Of a stretch of DNA of 21,715 bases, positions 1-6,134 are shown piece after piece. Within the stretch, counting starts at the first letter, position 1. Every line of letters begins with the position of its first letter. This DNA comes from a virus, in the IMG/VR virus record IMGVR_UViG_3300010885_024719, positions 1 through 21,715 of that record, one strand, 5' to 3'. The notes beneath the pieces are model-generated. The model had not been told where the DNA came from, ran no database searches, and worked only from the letters and a program-made list of their open reading frames with translations. The position numbers were made by a program, and so were the translations under genes.

Positions 1-5
1 ACAAT

Positions 6-1100
6 ATGTCGGAAGAAATTATTAAAAACTATCCAGGTGCAGGTGCCGTCGAAGTAAATGGCGAAGGTGCATTCGCATCTGGAGGTAGAGGTGGTGTAAG
101 CAACCCTGGTGCAAATACATTAGGTAATATCCCAACTGCACAGTTTGGTGTTACAACTGGTTCTAACGCCGTTAACCCTTCGGGCGATGCAGGCGGTGGA
201 ATCCTACGTCCAGAACAGGCACGTCAATTTATTGACTACATCTGGGATGGAACAGTTCTCGCTAAAGATGGCCGTAGAGTTACAATGCGAGCTAACACAA
301 TGGAACTTCAAAAGGTTAACGTTGGTGAGCGTGTTATTCGTGCTGCTAATCAGGCTAATGCCACATATACAAATGCAGGTGCTACTTTTGCAAAGGTTGA
401 ACTTACAACCAAGAAGCTACGCCTTGACTGGGAGGTCTCTGCAGAAGCACTCGAAGATAACATCGAGGGTGCAGCTCTAGAAGATCACCTTGTTCGTCTT
501 ATGACAAACGCATTTGCAAACGACATCGAGGACCTTGCCATTAATGGTACAGGTACTGGAGGCAACGCATTCCTCAACATCATGGAGGGATTTGTTCGCA
601 AGGTTCGTTTTGGTGGAGATGCTCACGAGTACTCAGCAACCGTTACAAACGGTGCTTTTACTCCAGAGGTTCTTCAGGGTGTTATTTCAGCATTGCCACG
701 TAAGTACCGTGCTCTAAAGAACGGACTTAAGTTCTATGCAAGCACAGACACATTTGCTGACATTGCTAGAAACAATGGAACAACTGACGGAAAAATCTGG
801 ACAGAACAATACCGTAATGCATACCTTGCAGGTACTGATCAGATTCTAGGAGAGGCTCGTACGACTCGTGTACTAGGAGTTCCAGTAATGGAAGTTCCTT
901 ACTACCCAGACAACTACGTAGACCTTACCTTCCCATCAAACCGTATCTGGGGCTTTCAGCGTGATATCACGGTAAACCGTGAGTACGTTGCGAAGAAAGA
1001 CACAATCGAGTACACAGTATTCGTTCGTTTCGGTCTTGAGTTCGAAGAAGAAGATGCAATTGCATGGGTTGACAGCGATAGCCAAGACTCGTCTTCATAA
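6..1100 (+). CDS. Major capsid protein, HK97 fold
   Basis: Builds the icosahedral shell. The 364-residue product has a Gly/Ala-rich, probably flexible N-terminus (about residues 10-65). A mixed alpha/beta body of HK97-like capsid type follows: an E-loop-like segment near residues 85-130, a charged helix around 'SAEALEDNIEGAALEDHLVR' and a C-terminal beta stretch ending in an acidic tail (EFEEEDAIAWVDSDSQDSSS). Position at the head of the module, directly before adaptor and stopper genes, supports the call. The start at base 6 is the first ATG; only 5 bases lie upstream, so the ribosome site and any promoter are outside the window and a slightly earlier start cannot be excluded. Codons look richer in C-ending forms and CGT than in the following genes, as expected for a highly expressed protein. 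The gene is closed by its own strong terminator. Assignment is by sequence character and synteny, not by a database match. Confidence 0.9.
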   Translation: MSEEIIKNYPGAGAVEVNGEGAFASGGRGGVSNPGANTLGNIPTAQFGVTTGSNAVNPSGDAGGGILRPEQARQFIDYIWDGTVLAKDGRRVTMRANTMELQKVNVGERVIRAANQANATYTNAGATFAKVELTTKKLRLDWEVSAEALEDNIEGAALEDHLVRLMTNAFANDIEDLAINGTGTGGNAFLNIMEGFVRKVRFGGDAHEYSATVTNGAFTPEVLQGVISALPRKYRALKNGLKFYASTDTFADIARNNGTTDGKIWTEQYRNAYLAGTDQILGEARTTRVLGVPVMEVPYYPDNYVDLTFPSNRIWGFQRDITVNREYVAKKDTIEYTVFVRFGLEFEEEDAIAWVDSDSQDSSS

Positions 1101-1117
1101 CACAACTAAACATGTGG

Positions 1118-1150
1118 GGGCAGGAGGTCAAACTCCTGCCCTCTTTGTTT
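1118..1150 (+). terminator. Rho-independent terminator after the capsid gene
   Basis: A perfect 9-bp stem, GGGCAGGAG (1118-1126) pairing with CTCCTGCCC (1133-1141), has a 6-base loop (GTCAAA). It is followed by a T-rich stretch, TCTTTGTTT (1142-1150). It lies 17 bases after the capsid stop codon and just upstream of the next promoter, so it insulates the capsid gene from the head-tail genes. Confidence 0.88.
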
Positions 1151-1155
1151 ATATC

Positions 1156-1164
1156 TGATATAAT
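1156..1164 (+). promoter_or_regulatory. Extended -10 promoter for the head-tail connector operon
   Basis: TGATATAAT is a perfect extended -10 element (TGn + TATAAT, hexamer 1159-1164). No -35 box is visible; the position where it would fall lies inside the terminator hairpin. Expected transcription start is about base 1171, giving a leader of roughly 14 bases that begins near the Shine-Dalgarno sequence. The same element recurs at four other intergenic sites in the window. Confidence 0.75.
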
Positions 1165-1171
1165 TGTTTTC

Positions 1172-1177
1172 AGGAGG
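1172..1177 (+). promoter_or_regulatory. Shine-Dalgarno sequence fixing the 1185 start
   Basis: AGGAGG lies 7 bases before the ATG at 1185. It shows that the in-frame TTG at 1164, which would give a longer open frame, is not the start: that TTG lies upstream of the ribosome site and overlaps the -10 box. Confidence 0.9.
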
Positions 1178-1184
1178 TTTTCTA

Positions 1185-1619
1185 ATGTCAACAGAAACAG
1201 ACAACACAGCTATGATTCAAGATGGAGAAGCAATGGTTTCACCAGAAGCAATAGAGTCATTCACAACAGTAAAAGATAAAATTAAAGGTATGCCAGAAGC
1301 AGATGAAGAAAATATAATTGGCTCATCAAGAACCACAGCAACTGGCAGTAAAAAGAAGGCAGCAATTGGTTCAGTAAGTAATGGAGTCATTGGCACAACA
1401 AAGATAGAAAATAAGAAAAACACAGATCAGTCGTCAGAGCCAGGAATTAAGGCAGACATGGTTGCAGTTTTTTCAACAAGAAATGTATTGTGGCAGGGTA
1501 TTGGATCAATTTCCAAGGGCTATAATATCTTTAGCAAGTCGGAGGCCGATCAATGGCTTACTCGTGGACATGTTAGGCTTGCTACGCCACAAGAAGTGGC
1601 TCAGGAGTATGGATTATAA
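1185..1619 (+). CDS. Small head/connector-region protein, unknown role
   Basis: A 144-residue protein whose role I cannot name. The first ~85 residues are of low complexity and rich in Ser, Thr, Lys and Glu, so probably disordered. The last ~55 residues look folded (VAVFSTRNVLWQGIGSISKG, then SKSEADQWLTRGHVRLATPQ) and end in 'EVAQEYGL'. I chose the ATG at 1185 because of the AGGAGG 7 bases upstream. It is the first gene of a five-gene coupled operon; its stop overlaps the next start (TAATG at 1617-1621). Its place between capsid and adaptor genes suggests a head decoration or head-tail junction protein. A disordered arm plus a small folded end would suit a capsid-bound accessory protein, but this is inference. 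Confidence 0.75.
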   Translation: MSTETDNTAMIQDGEAMVSPEAIESFTTVKDKIKGMPEADEENIIGSSRTTATGSKKKAAIGSVSNGVIGTTKIENKKNTDQSSEPGIKADMVAVFSTRNVLWQGIGSISKGYNIFSKSEADQWLTRGHVRLATPQEVAQEYGL

Positions 1620-2530
1620 TGGAAGTTTTAAGGTTACTGCCGTATAAAAACATAGAAGTTAAATTTACAATTCCAGCAAGTTATGTTACAAATGAAAAAT
1701 TTGTGGCTACAATTACTGATTTGGCAGACCTTTCTTCTACAACGCAAACTGTCACAGACAATGCAGCGTATGTGTGGACAATATCTTTGTCTGGAAAATA
1801 CGATACAGACTACCAGGTAGTCATTACAGATGCATCTGGAGATATCATACATGATGATACATATGAAGTTCGTAGACCATACATAAATCCAAATACCCTC
1901 GGAACAACGGCATCTGAGATTGCAACTGCTACATCAAATGAAGAGCTTGCACGAGCAATTATAGATTCGGTTATTCCTCAAGGATTTTATTACAAGAAGG
2001 TAGCATTAGAAACTACAGGGTTAGGTGCAGACTATCTTCCACTTTGGATAGACGCAAAAAAGATTATTAGTGTCTATGAAAATAATGTTTTGATTTATGA
2101 ATTAGCTAACCCAACAGCTTATACGAGAAATTTTGAAATTACAAAAGACAAGTCTGCAATTACTCAATCATACATTGGTGAGCTAAATAGAATGGAGAAT
2201 ACTCCACTTGTTTTGCCAGCAGGTAGCACAGACTATCTTGATCTTAACCTAACCCCATTTGGATCATTCCCAAAAACATATGATTACAAAATCTATGTAG
2301 AGGCAGGCTATACATCAGTTCCATCAGACATTGCAAAAGCTACAGCATTGCTAATTGAGGACATCTCGTGTGGAAAGATTGACTATTACAAGAAGTATGT
2401 ATCTGACTACAAAACAGATCAGTATAGTCTAAAGTTTGATTCACGAGTATTCGAAGGAACAGGAAATATTCTTGTAGACAAGATACTATCTAAGTATCGC
2501 AAGTCTATAACAAGACTAGGGGTGCTGTAG
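1619..2530 (+). CDS. Head-tail adaptor (connector) with N-terminal Ig-like domain
   Basis: A 303-residue protein with two parts. Residues ~10-90 are a beta-rich Ig-like unit (strands around VKFTIPASYV, YVWTISLSGK, DYQVVITDASGD). Residues ~100-303 contain helical segments with 'SVPSDIAKATALLIEDISCG' followed by a Lys/Tyr-rich tail, a pattern typical of phage head-tail adaptors of the HK97 gp6 / SPP1 gp15 type, which form the ring below the portal. Gene order (after capsid, before stopper) supports this. The start overlaps the upstream stop (TAATG), so translation is coupled. The extra Ig-like domain is unusual for a small adaptor and may decorate the neck. Alternative: a generic structural protein; the adaptor call rests on synteny and the C-terminal helical part. 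Confidence 0.68.
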   Translation: MEVLRLLPYKNIEVKFTIPASYVTNEKFVATITDLADLSSTTQTVTDNAAYVWTISLSGKYDTDYQVVITDASGDIIHDDTYEVRRPYINPNTLGTTASEIATATSNEELARAIIDSVIPQGFYYKKVALETTGLGADYLPLWIDAKKIISVYENNVLIYELANPTAYTRNFEITKDKSAITQSYIGELNRMENTPLVLPAGSTDYLDLNLTPFGSFPKTYDYKIYVEAGYTSVPSDIAKATALLIEDISCGKIDYYKKYVSDYKTDQYSLKFDSRVFEGTGNILVDKILSKYRKSITRLGVL

Positions 2531-2986
2531 TTGACAAACTGTGAGACTTGCCCAGACTTTATTTTTCCATTGATAGCAGATGTCTATTATGCTATTAGCG
2601 ACTCTACAGCTTATGGAACTATATCTAAAACATGGGTATTGGACAAAACAGTTTTGTGTAACATTGAGCCAACATCTGGCTTGAACAAACAAGACATTAA
2701 GCCAGTCCGAGGAGTCTATGAGCGTAGTGAGCTTTTGTCTGGACGAGTAAAAACAGACATTAGAAAGTCTTCTAGAGAAATTGACAATGCCTTTTCAAAT
2801 GTTATTGTCACAAATATTAGAGACATAAATGATAACGAGATCTATGTTGAGACATCTGGGCCAAGATCTGGCAAGTCTACAATTTATGAAATTGCTTCTC
2901 AAACACCATTTTTAAATCCATTCAACAGTATCGACTATTATTCAATAGTTCTTAGACGATCAGAAAATCAGGGGGTAGACGTGTAA
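2531..2986 (+). CDS. Head closure (stopper) protein, probable
   Basis: A 151-residue protein in the position where head-closure proteins of the SPP1 gp16 / HK97 gp7 kind are found, between adaptor and neck genes. It is mainly beta in character, which suits the stopper barrel that docks under the adaptor and holds DNA in the filled head. The start is TTG directly after the upstream TAG (TAGTTG at 2528-2533), with a purine-rich AGGGG upstream; translation is probably coupled. The N-terminus carries a Cys pair (NCETCP) of unknown meaning, perhaps metal or disulfide. The next gene starts within its stop (TAATG at 2984-2988). Assignment is mostly by synteny. Confidence 0.6.
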   Translation: MTNCETCPDFIFPLIADVYYAISDSTAYGTISKTWVLDKTVLCNIEPTSGLNKQDIKPVRGVYERSELLSGRVKTDIRKSSREIDNAFSNVIVTNIRDINDNEIYVETSGPRSGKSTIYEIASQTPFLNPFNSIDYYSIVLRRSENQGVDV

Positions 2987-3663
2987 TGATTTCTATCAAG
3001 TTTAATGATAAGCAGTTTCTTAAAGACATCAACAATATTCTAGGCTATACGGATGGATTCATGGATGGTATACAAAAAGGAAAGCCTCTTTTTCTAAATG
3101 CTATGGGGGCAAGAACAGTAGAGGGGGCCAAAGACTTCATTGACTCATATGCACGAGTAAACCCAGAAATCTTACACCATGTTTATGAATGGTATAAAAC
3201 TGGAAGCCCAGAGTCAAGACTGTTTGACATCTCTTTCAGGCCATATGGGAACAGAATATTTTTTGATAATAAGTTTACACAGTCTCAGACAATTAAGTCT
3301 GGGTCAAAAGTGCCTTTTCAAAATAAAGCATTTGTTATGGAAAATGGTCAATCGCTTACAATTAAGCCAAAAAATTCTACAAACCTAGTATTTGATGTTG
3401 ATGGCAAAACAGTTTTTACACCAGATTCAGTTACTGTTACTAGCCCAGGTGGACCTGGCGTTGTTGGTGGATTTGAAAAAACTTTCGACTTATTCTTTAA
3501 TAAATACTTTTCCCAGTCATTCCTGATTAGCAGTGGTATACTAGACTATCTGAGTAAGCCACTAGCCTACAAGACTAATCTACGTGCTGGAAAGACTGGC
3601 GGTAGGTCAGTAGGGGTGTCAGCAGGATATAGATGGATTGTTAATGCAGGAGGTAAGATTTAA
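2986..3663 (+). CDS. Neck / tail-completion protein (HK97 gp10-like, probable)
   Basis: A 225-residue protein that begins with 'MISIKFNDKQFLKDINNILG' and has a helical N-terminal third (MGARTVEGAKDFIDSYARV). This layout resembles neck proteins of the HK97 gp10 / Ne1 type. A Gly-rich turn (SPGGPGVVGG) near residues 150-160 is followed by a Phe-rich segment and a Gly/Arg-rich C-terminus. Proteins of this group sit at the head-tail interface and help join the finished tail. It overlaps both neighbours by the TAATG arrangement, so expression is coupled to stopper and tail terminator. No catalytic motif is seen. Assignment by position and general sequence character. Confidence 0.6.
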   Translation: MISIKFNDKQFLKDINNILGYTDGFMDGIQKGKPLFLNAMGARTVEGAKDFIDSYARVNPEILHHVYEWYKTGSPESRLFDISFRPYGNRIFFDNKFTQSQTIKSGSKVPFQNKAFVMENGQSLTIKPKNSTNLVFDVDGKTVFTPDSVTVTSPGGPGVVGGFEKTFDLFFNKYFSQSFLISSGILDYLSKPLAYKTNLRAGKTGGRSVGVSAGYRWIVNAGGKI

Positions 3664-4235
3664 TGGCTATACACTACCCACCAGTATTTTTAAATAAATA
3701 CTTACAGGAAAAACTTGCACTAAAAGGCTTTGGAGCAACTCCTATATTCCCAACATACCCAAGCGACTTTAGCGTTGCAACAGATTTTGTTTTAGATGTG
3801 TCTGTAAACAATGAAGTTAAAAGACATTCTTTTGGCGGTCTGGTCGGCGTATATGACAGAATGATAAAGAAAAGAAGAATGGTTTTTCCACACATCAAGT
3901 GTGAGCAACTTCTGTATTATTTTTATGCTATTCAGGAGTCTGCTGTAATTAGCATTTTAGAGACAAGTCAAATTGTTCAAGATCTTTTTGACGGTAGCGA
4001 TGAATCAGCCCAAGAACTTAACGCCTGGATTGCATCAAAAGCTAATGGAACAGTAACTGTTGACGGTGTAGAATATAAAAAGATCACCTTTGATAACCAA
4101 GATTTCTTGCTTCCGTTTTTCCACTATATCTGTGTTTTTCAGCTTGAAGAAACAAGAGATGCAATTGATTTCAACACTGTCAGAACATATGCAGGAACAA
4201 AGCTAATTATAGACTATGACTGGCATAAGTCCTAA
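3663..4235 (+). CDS. Tail completion / tail terminator protein, probable
   Basis: A 190-residue protein, last of the head-tail operon and directly before the tail tube gene. This is the usual place of the tail terminator (lambda gpU / SPP1 gp17 kind), which caps the tube and docks it to the head. The sequence has an N-terminal helix (HYPPVFLNKYLQEKLALKGF), a Pro-rich segment and several beta-like stretches. It starts at ATG in a TAATG overlap with the upstream gene and ends at TAA, 18 bases before the next promoter element. No terminator hairpin is visible after it, so some transcription may run into the tube gene. Confidence 0.58.
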   Translation: MAIHYPPVFLNKYLQEKLALKGFGATPIFPTYPSDFSVATDFVLDVSVNNEVKRHSFGGLVGVYDRMIKKRRMVFPHIKCEQLLYYFYAIQESAVISILETSQIVQDLFDGSDESAQELNAWIASKANGTVTVDGVEYKKITFDNQDFLLPFFHYICVFQLEETRDAIDFNTVRTYAGTKLIIDYDWHKS

Positions 4236-4250
4236 AACGTTCAAAACCAA

Positions 4251-4259
4251 TGCTATAAT
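4251..4259 (+). promoter_or_regulatory. Extended -10 promoter for the tail tube gene
   Basis: TGCTATAAT is a perfect extended -10 (hexamer 4254-4259) with no -35 box at the expected distance. The predicted start near 4266 gives a ~43-base leader, the longest in the window. It contains a small hairpin CTTAT-TCT-ATAAG and then AGAGGTG (4295-4301), 7 bases before the ATG at 4309. Confidence 0.7.
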
Positions 4260-4308
4260 TAATTGAGGAAACGGCCCCTTATTCTATAAGAAAAAGAGGT
4301 GAATTAAT

Positions 4309-4983
4309 ATGGCATATACTCGTGGTACAAGTGCAAACATCATTATTGGTGCTGCTGCACTTTTCACATTTGAGGCAGGGGAGCTAGCAGATAGCGACCT
4401 TCCTAGCCTTCACGCTGGTACCCGTGGGAACCAGAACGAAACAAAGTCGCTAAGAGAAATTCTTTCTGACGACGCTGATTTCCGTAACGTTGGTTATACA
4501 ATGAACGGTCTTGAGCTTGTTTTCCAGCCTGACTTCGGTGAGGTACAGGTTGACCAGATTCTTGACGTTGCCAAGCTATACAAGCAGGGTATGCAGGTAA
4601 ACATGAATACTGCATTTGCTGAGGCTACTCTACAGAACCTTCTCTTCGCTATTGCTGGTGAAGATGCAGATCTTCGTCCTAGAAATGGAGTGGGCAACGC
4701 TTGGGAGAGACAGCCAACACTAAACCTTGCTGCAGGTACACTCGGTGAGTGTCCGGTTGAGCGTGGTCTTGTTGCTGTTGGTCCAGGTACAGGTGACTGT
4801 GATCCAGCAGAGCAGATTGAGCGTATTTATGTTGCATACCGTGCCCTTTCAATTGAAAGTGTTACAGTATCAGCTAAGCGTGAAGAGGCTACAATGTTTG
4901 AGGTTTCGTTCCGACTCCTTCCAAACAACTCTGGTTCATACGGTAAGATCGTAGACCGCACAGTTAAGAACACAAGTTCTTAA
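4309..4983 (+). CDS. Major tail protein (tail tube)
   Basis: A 224-residue protein in the standard place of the tube subunit, directly before the chaperone genes. The N-terminus (MAYTRGTSANIIIGAAALFT) and the C-terminal beta segment (ESVTVSAKREEATMFEVSFR) fit tail tube proteins of phages with a gp19/lambda-V-like fold. The gene has its own promoter, its own Shine-Dalgarno AGAGGTG and a very strong terminator, as expected for a structural protein needed in hundreds of copies. Like the capsid gene, it is richer in C-ending codons and CGT than its neighbours. It ends with two stop codons in a row (TAATAA). Alternative: another tail structural protein, but the chaperone and tape measure genes downstream make the tube most likely. 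Confidence 0.85.
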   Translation: MAYTRGTSANIIIGAAALFTFEAGELADSDLPSLHAGTRGNQNETKSLREILSDDADFRNVGYTMNGLELVFQPDFGEVQVDQILDVAKLYKQGMQVNMNTAFAEATLQNLLFAIAGEDADLRPRNGVGNAWERQPTLNLAAGTLGECPVERGLVAVGPGTGDCDPAEQIERIYVAYRALSIESVTVSAKREEATMFEVSFRLLPNNSGSYGKIVDRTVKNTSS

Positions 4984-5006
4984 TAAAACTATAATTTAAT
5001 AACAAG

Positions 5007-5037
5007 GACTGTCCAGCTTCGGCTGGGCAGTCTTTTT
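5007..5037 (+). terminator. Strong Rho-independent terminator with UUCG tetraloop
   Basis: GACTGTCCAGC (5007-5017) pairs with GCTGGGCAGTC (5022-5032), an 11-bp stem with a single G-T wobble. It is closed by a C(TTCG)G tetraloop (loop 5018-5021) and followed by TTTTT (5033-5037). The last T of the tract is the first base of the next extended -10 promoter. Confidence 0.96.
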
Positions 5038-5045
5038 GGTATACT
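5037..5045 (+). promoter_or_regulatory. Extended -10 promoter of the first chaperone gene, leaderless type
   Basis: TGGTATACT (hexamer 5040-5045) follows the terminator T-tract. The ATG of the gene is at 5052, only 6 bases after the hexamer, so transcription should start at or within a base or two of the A of the start codon. No Shine-Dalgarno sequence exists between the hairpin and the ATG. Both points indicate a leaderless transcript. Confidence 0.68.
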
Positions 5046-5051
5046 ATACTT

Positions 5052-5741
5052 ATGGCAACAAAAATTTATGAAACAGGAACCATTGAACTTCTAGACGGTA
5101 CAAGTTTGTACATGACACCACTAAAACTAAAATACTACAGAGAGTTTATGGATGTTCTTCTAGATGCAACAAAAGATGGCAATAGGCTAGACATTGATAA
5201 TGGACTTACAGAGTGTGGATTAATCTGTATGAAGCAGTACTATCCAGAAATAAAAACAAAAGAACAGCTTGAGGATGTTGCAGACATTCAAATGATTTAC
5301 GAAATGATGAAATTTGGCGGTGGGCTATCATTAGGAAAAGACTCTAATGAAGCAGAAAAGCCACAACAAGATACAGAGGATAGAGAAAGTTCTTGGCAAA
5401 ACATTGACTTAGCAAAGATTGAGTCAGAGGTTTTCTTGCTAGGAATATACAAGGATTATGAAGAACTAGAATCTTCTTTGTCATTGCAAGAGTTGCTAGC
5501 AATTATAAACATGAGAAGAGACCTAGACTATGAAGAAAAAAAGTTTTTAGCAAGTATCCAAGGAATTGATATTGAAAAGGGTAACAAGAAGAGTGTTGAT
5601 CCCTGGGAAGCAATGAAGGCCAGGGTATTTAGTAAAGGTCAAACCCAAGATCCAGATGACATTACATCATTCCAGGGACCAAAAGCGGCAAAGGCTGGCT
5701 TCGGCGTGGGCATGGGAATTGACTACGAAGATTTGAGATAA
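5052..5741 (+). CDS. Tail assembly chaperone, long form (fused G-T-like)
   Basis: A 229-residue protein. Residues 1-95 are clearly related to the whole of the next gene product: both begin MAT..YET, share LLDGT/LIDGT, PLK, REF and the motif MKQY.PEI, roughly a third identical by eye. Residues ~96-229 are an extra acidic then helical extension (KIESEVFLLGIYKDYEELE, ending in a Gly-rich tail), as expected for the T part of lambda gpGT-type chaperones. These bind the tape measure and tube subunits during tail assembly and are not part of the virion. In most phages the long form is made by a -1 frameshift from the short gene; here it is one continuous frame. No ribosome site precedes the ATG and the -10 box ends 6 bases before it, so it is probably read from a leaderless mRNA at a modest level. 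Confidence 0.8.
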   Translation: MATKIYETGTIELLDGTSLYMTPLKLKYYREFMDVLLDATKDGNRLDIDNGLTECGLICMKQYYPEIKTKEQLEDVADIQMIYEMMKFGGGLSLGKDSNEAEKPQQDTEDRESSWQNIDLAKIESEVFLLGIYKDYEELESSLSLQELLAIINMRRDLDYEEKKFLASIQGIDIEKGNKKSVDPWEAMKARVFSKGQTQDPDDITSFQGPKAAKAGFGVGMGIDYEDLR

Positions 5742-5744
5742 AAT

Positions 5745-5756
5745 AAAAGGCCTTTT
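5745..5756. repeat. 12-bp perfect palindrome before the second chaperone promoter
   Basis: AAAAGGCCTTTT is a perfect dyad with no spacer, placed immediately upstream of the extended -10 at 5758-5766. It cannot form a useful RNA hairpin and so is a poor terminator. It could be a protein-binding site, or chance in AT-rich DNA. Confidence 0.4.
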
Positions 5757-5757
5757 G

Positions 5758-5766
5758 TGATATACT
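5758..5766 (+). promoter_or_regulatory. Extended -10 promoter of the short chaperone gene
   Basis: TGATATACT (hexamer 5761-5766) lies between the two chaperone genes; an overlapping TATAAT also occurs at 5766-5771. No -35 box is seen. Predicted start is near 5773, giving a leader of about 19 bases that contains the strong ribosome site AAGGAGG (5781-5787), 4 bases before the ATG at 5792. Confidence 0.72.
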
Positions 5767-5791
5767 ATAATAAGCCAAACAAGGAGGAATT

Positions 5792-6109
5792 ATGGCAACA
5801 ACCGTTTATGAAACAAAAGAGCTACAGCTAATTGATGGAACAACTATTAGTGTTCGACCACTAAAGATTTCACTACTGAGGGAGTTCCTAAAAAAGTTTG
5901 AAACAATTGCTGAGGCTTCAGCAGACAACAATAAGTCAATGGACATTCTAATGGAGTGTGTTCAGATTGCTATGAAGCAGTATCGACCAGAGATTGCTAA
6001 TGATACTGCTGCTATTGAAGAAAACATTGACCTACCGACAGTCTATGCGATTGTTGAGGCAGCATCTGGTATTAGGATGTCGGATATTGCAAATGCCGCT
6101 GGCATTTAA
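5792..6109 (+). CDS. Tail assembly chaperone, short form (G-like)
   Basis: A 105-residue protein homologous over its full length to residues 1-95 of the upstream 229-residue chaperone (shared MAT..YET, DGT, PLK, REF, MKQY.PEI). It corresponds to the lambda gpG-like short chaperone, without the T-like extension. The sequence after it gives no sign of a frameshift product: the -1 frame closes within about 15 codons and no XXXYYYZ slippery heptamer in the right phase is present at the end. It has its own promoter and a strong AAGGAGG, so it is likely made in larger amounts than the long form, matching the usual excess of G over GT. The tape measure gene follows after 25 bases, also as expected for a chaperone. 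Confidence 0.82.
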   Translation: MATTVYETKELQLIDGTTISVRPLKISLLREFLKKFETIAEASADNNKSMDILMECVQIAMKQYRPEIANDTAAIEENIDLPTVYAIVEAASGIRMSDIANAAGI

Positions 6110-6134
6110 AAAATAAAACAAGGAGTACGGATGA

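Noticed and set aside
1164-1184. TTG start for the gene ending at 1619
   Set aside because: It overlaps the -10 box and lies upstream of the AGGAGG that serves the ATG at 1185.
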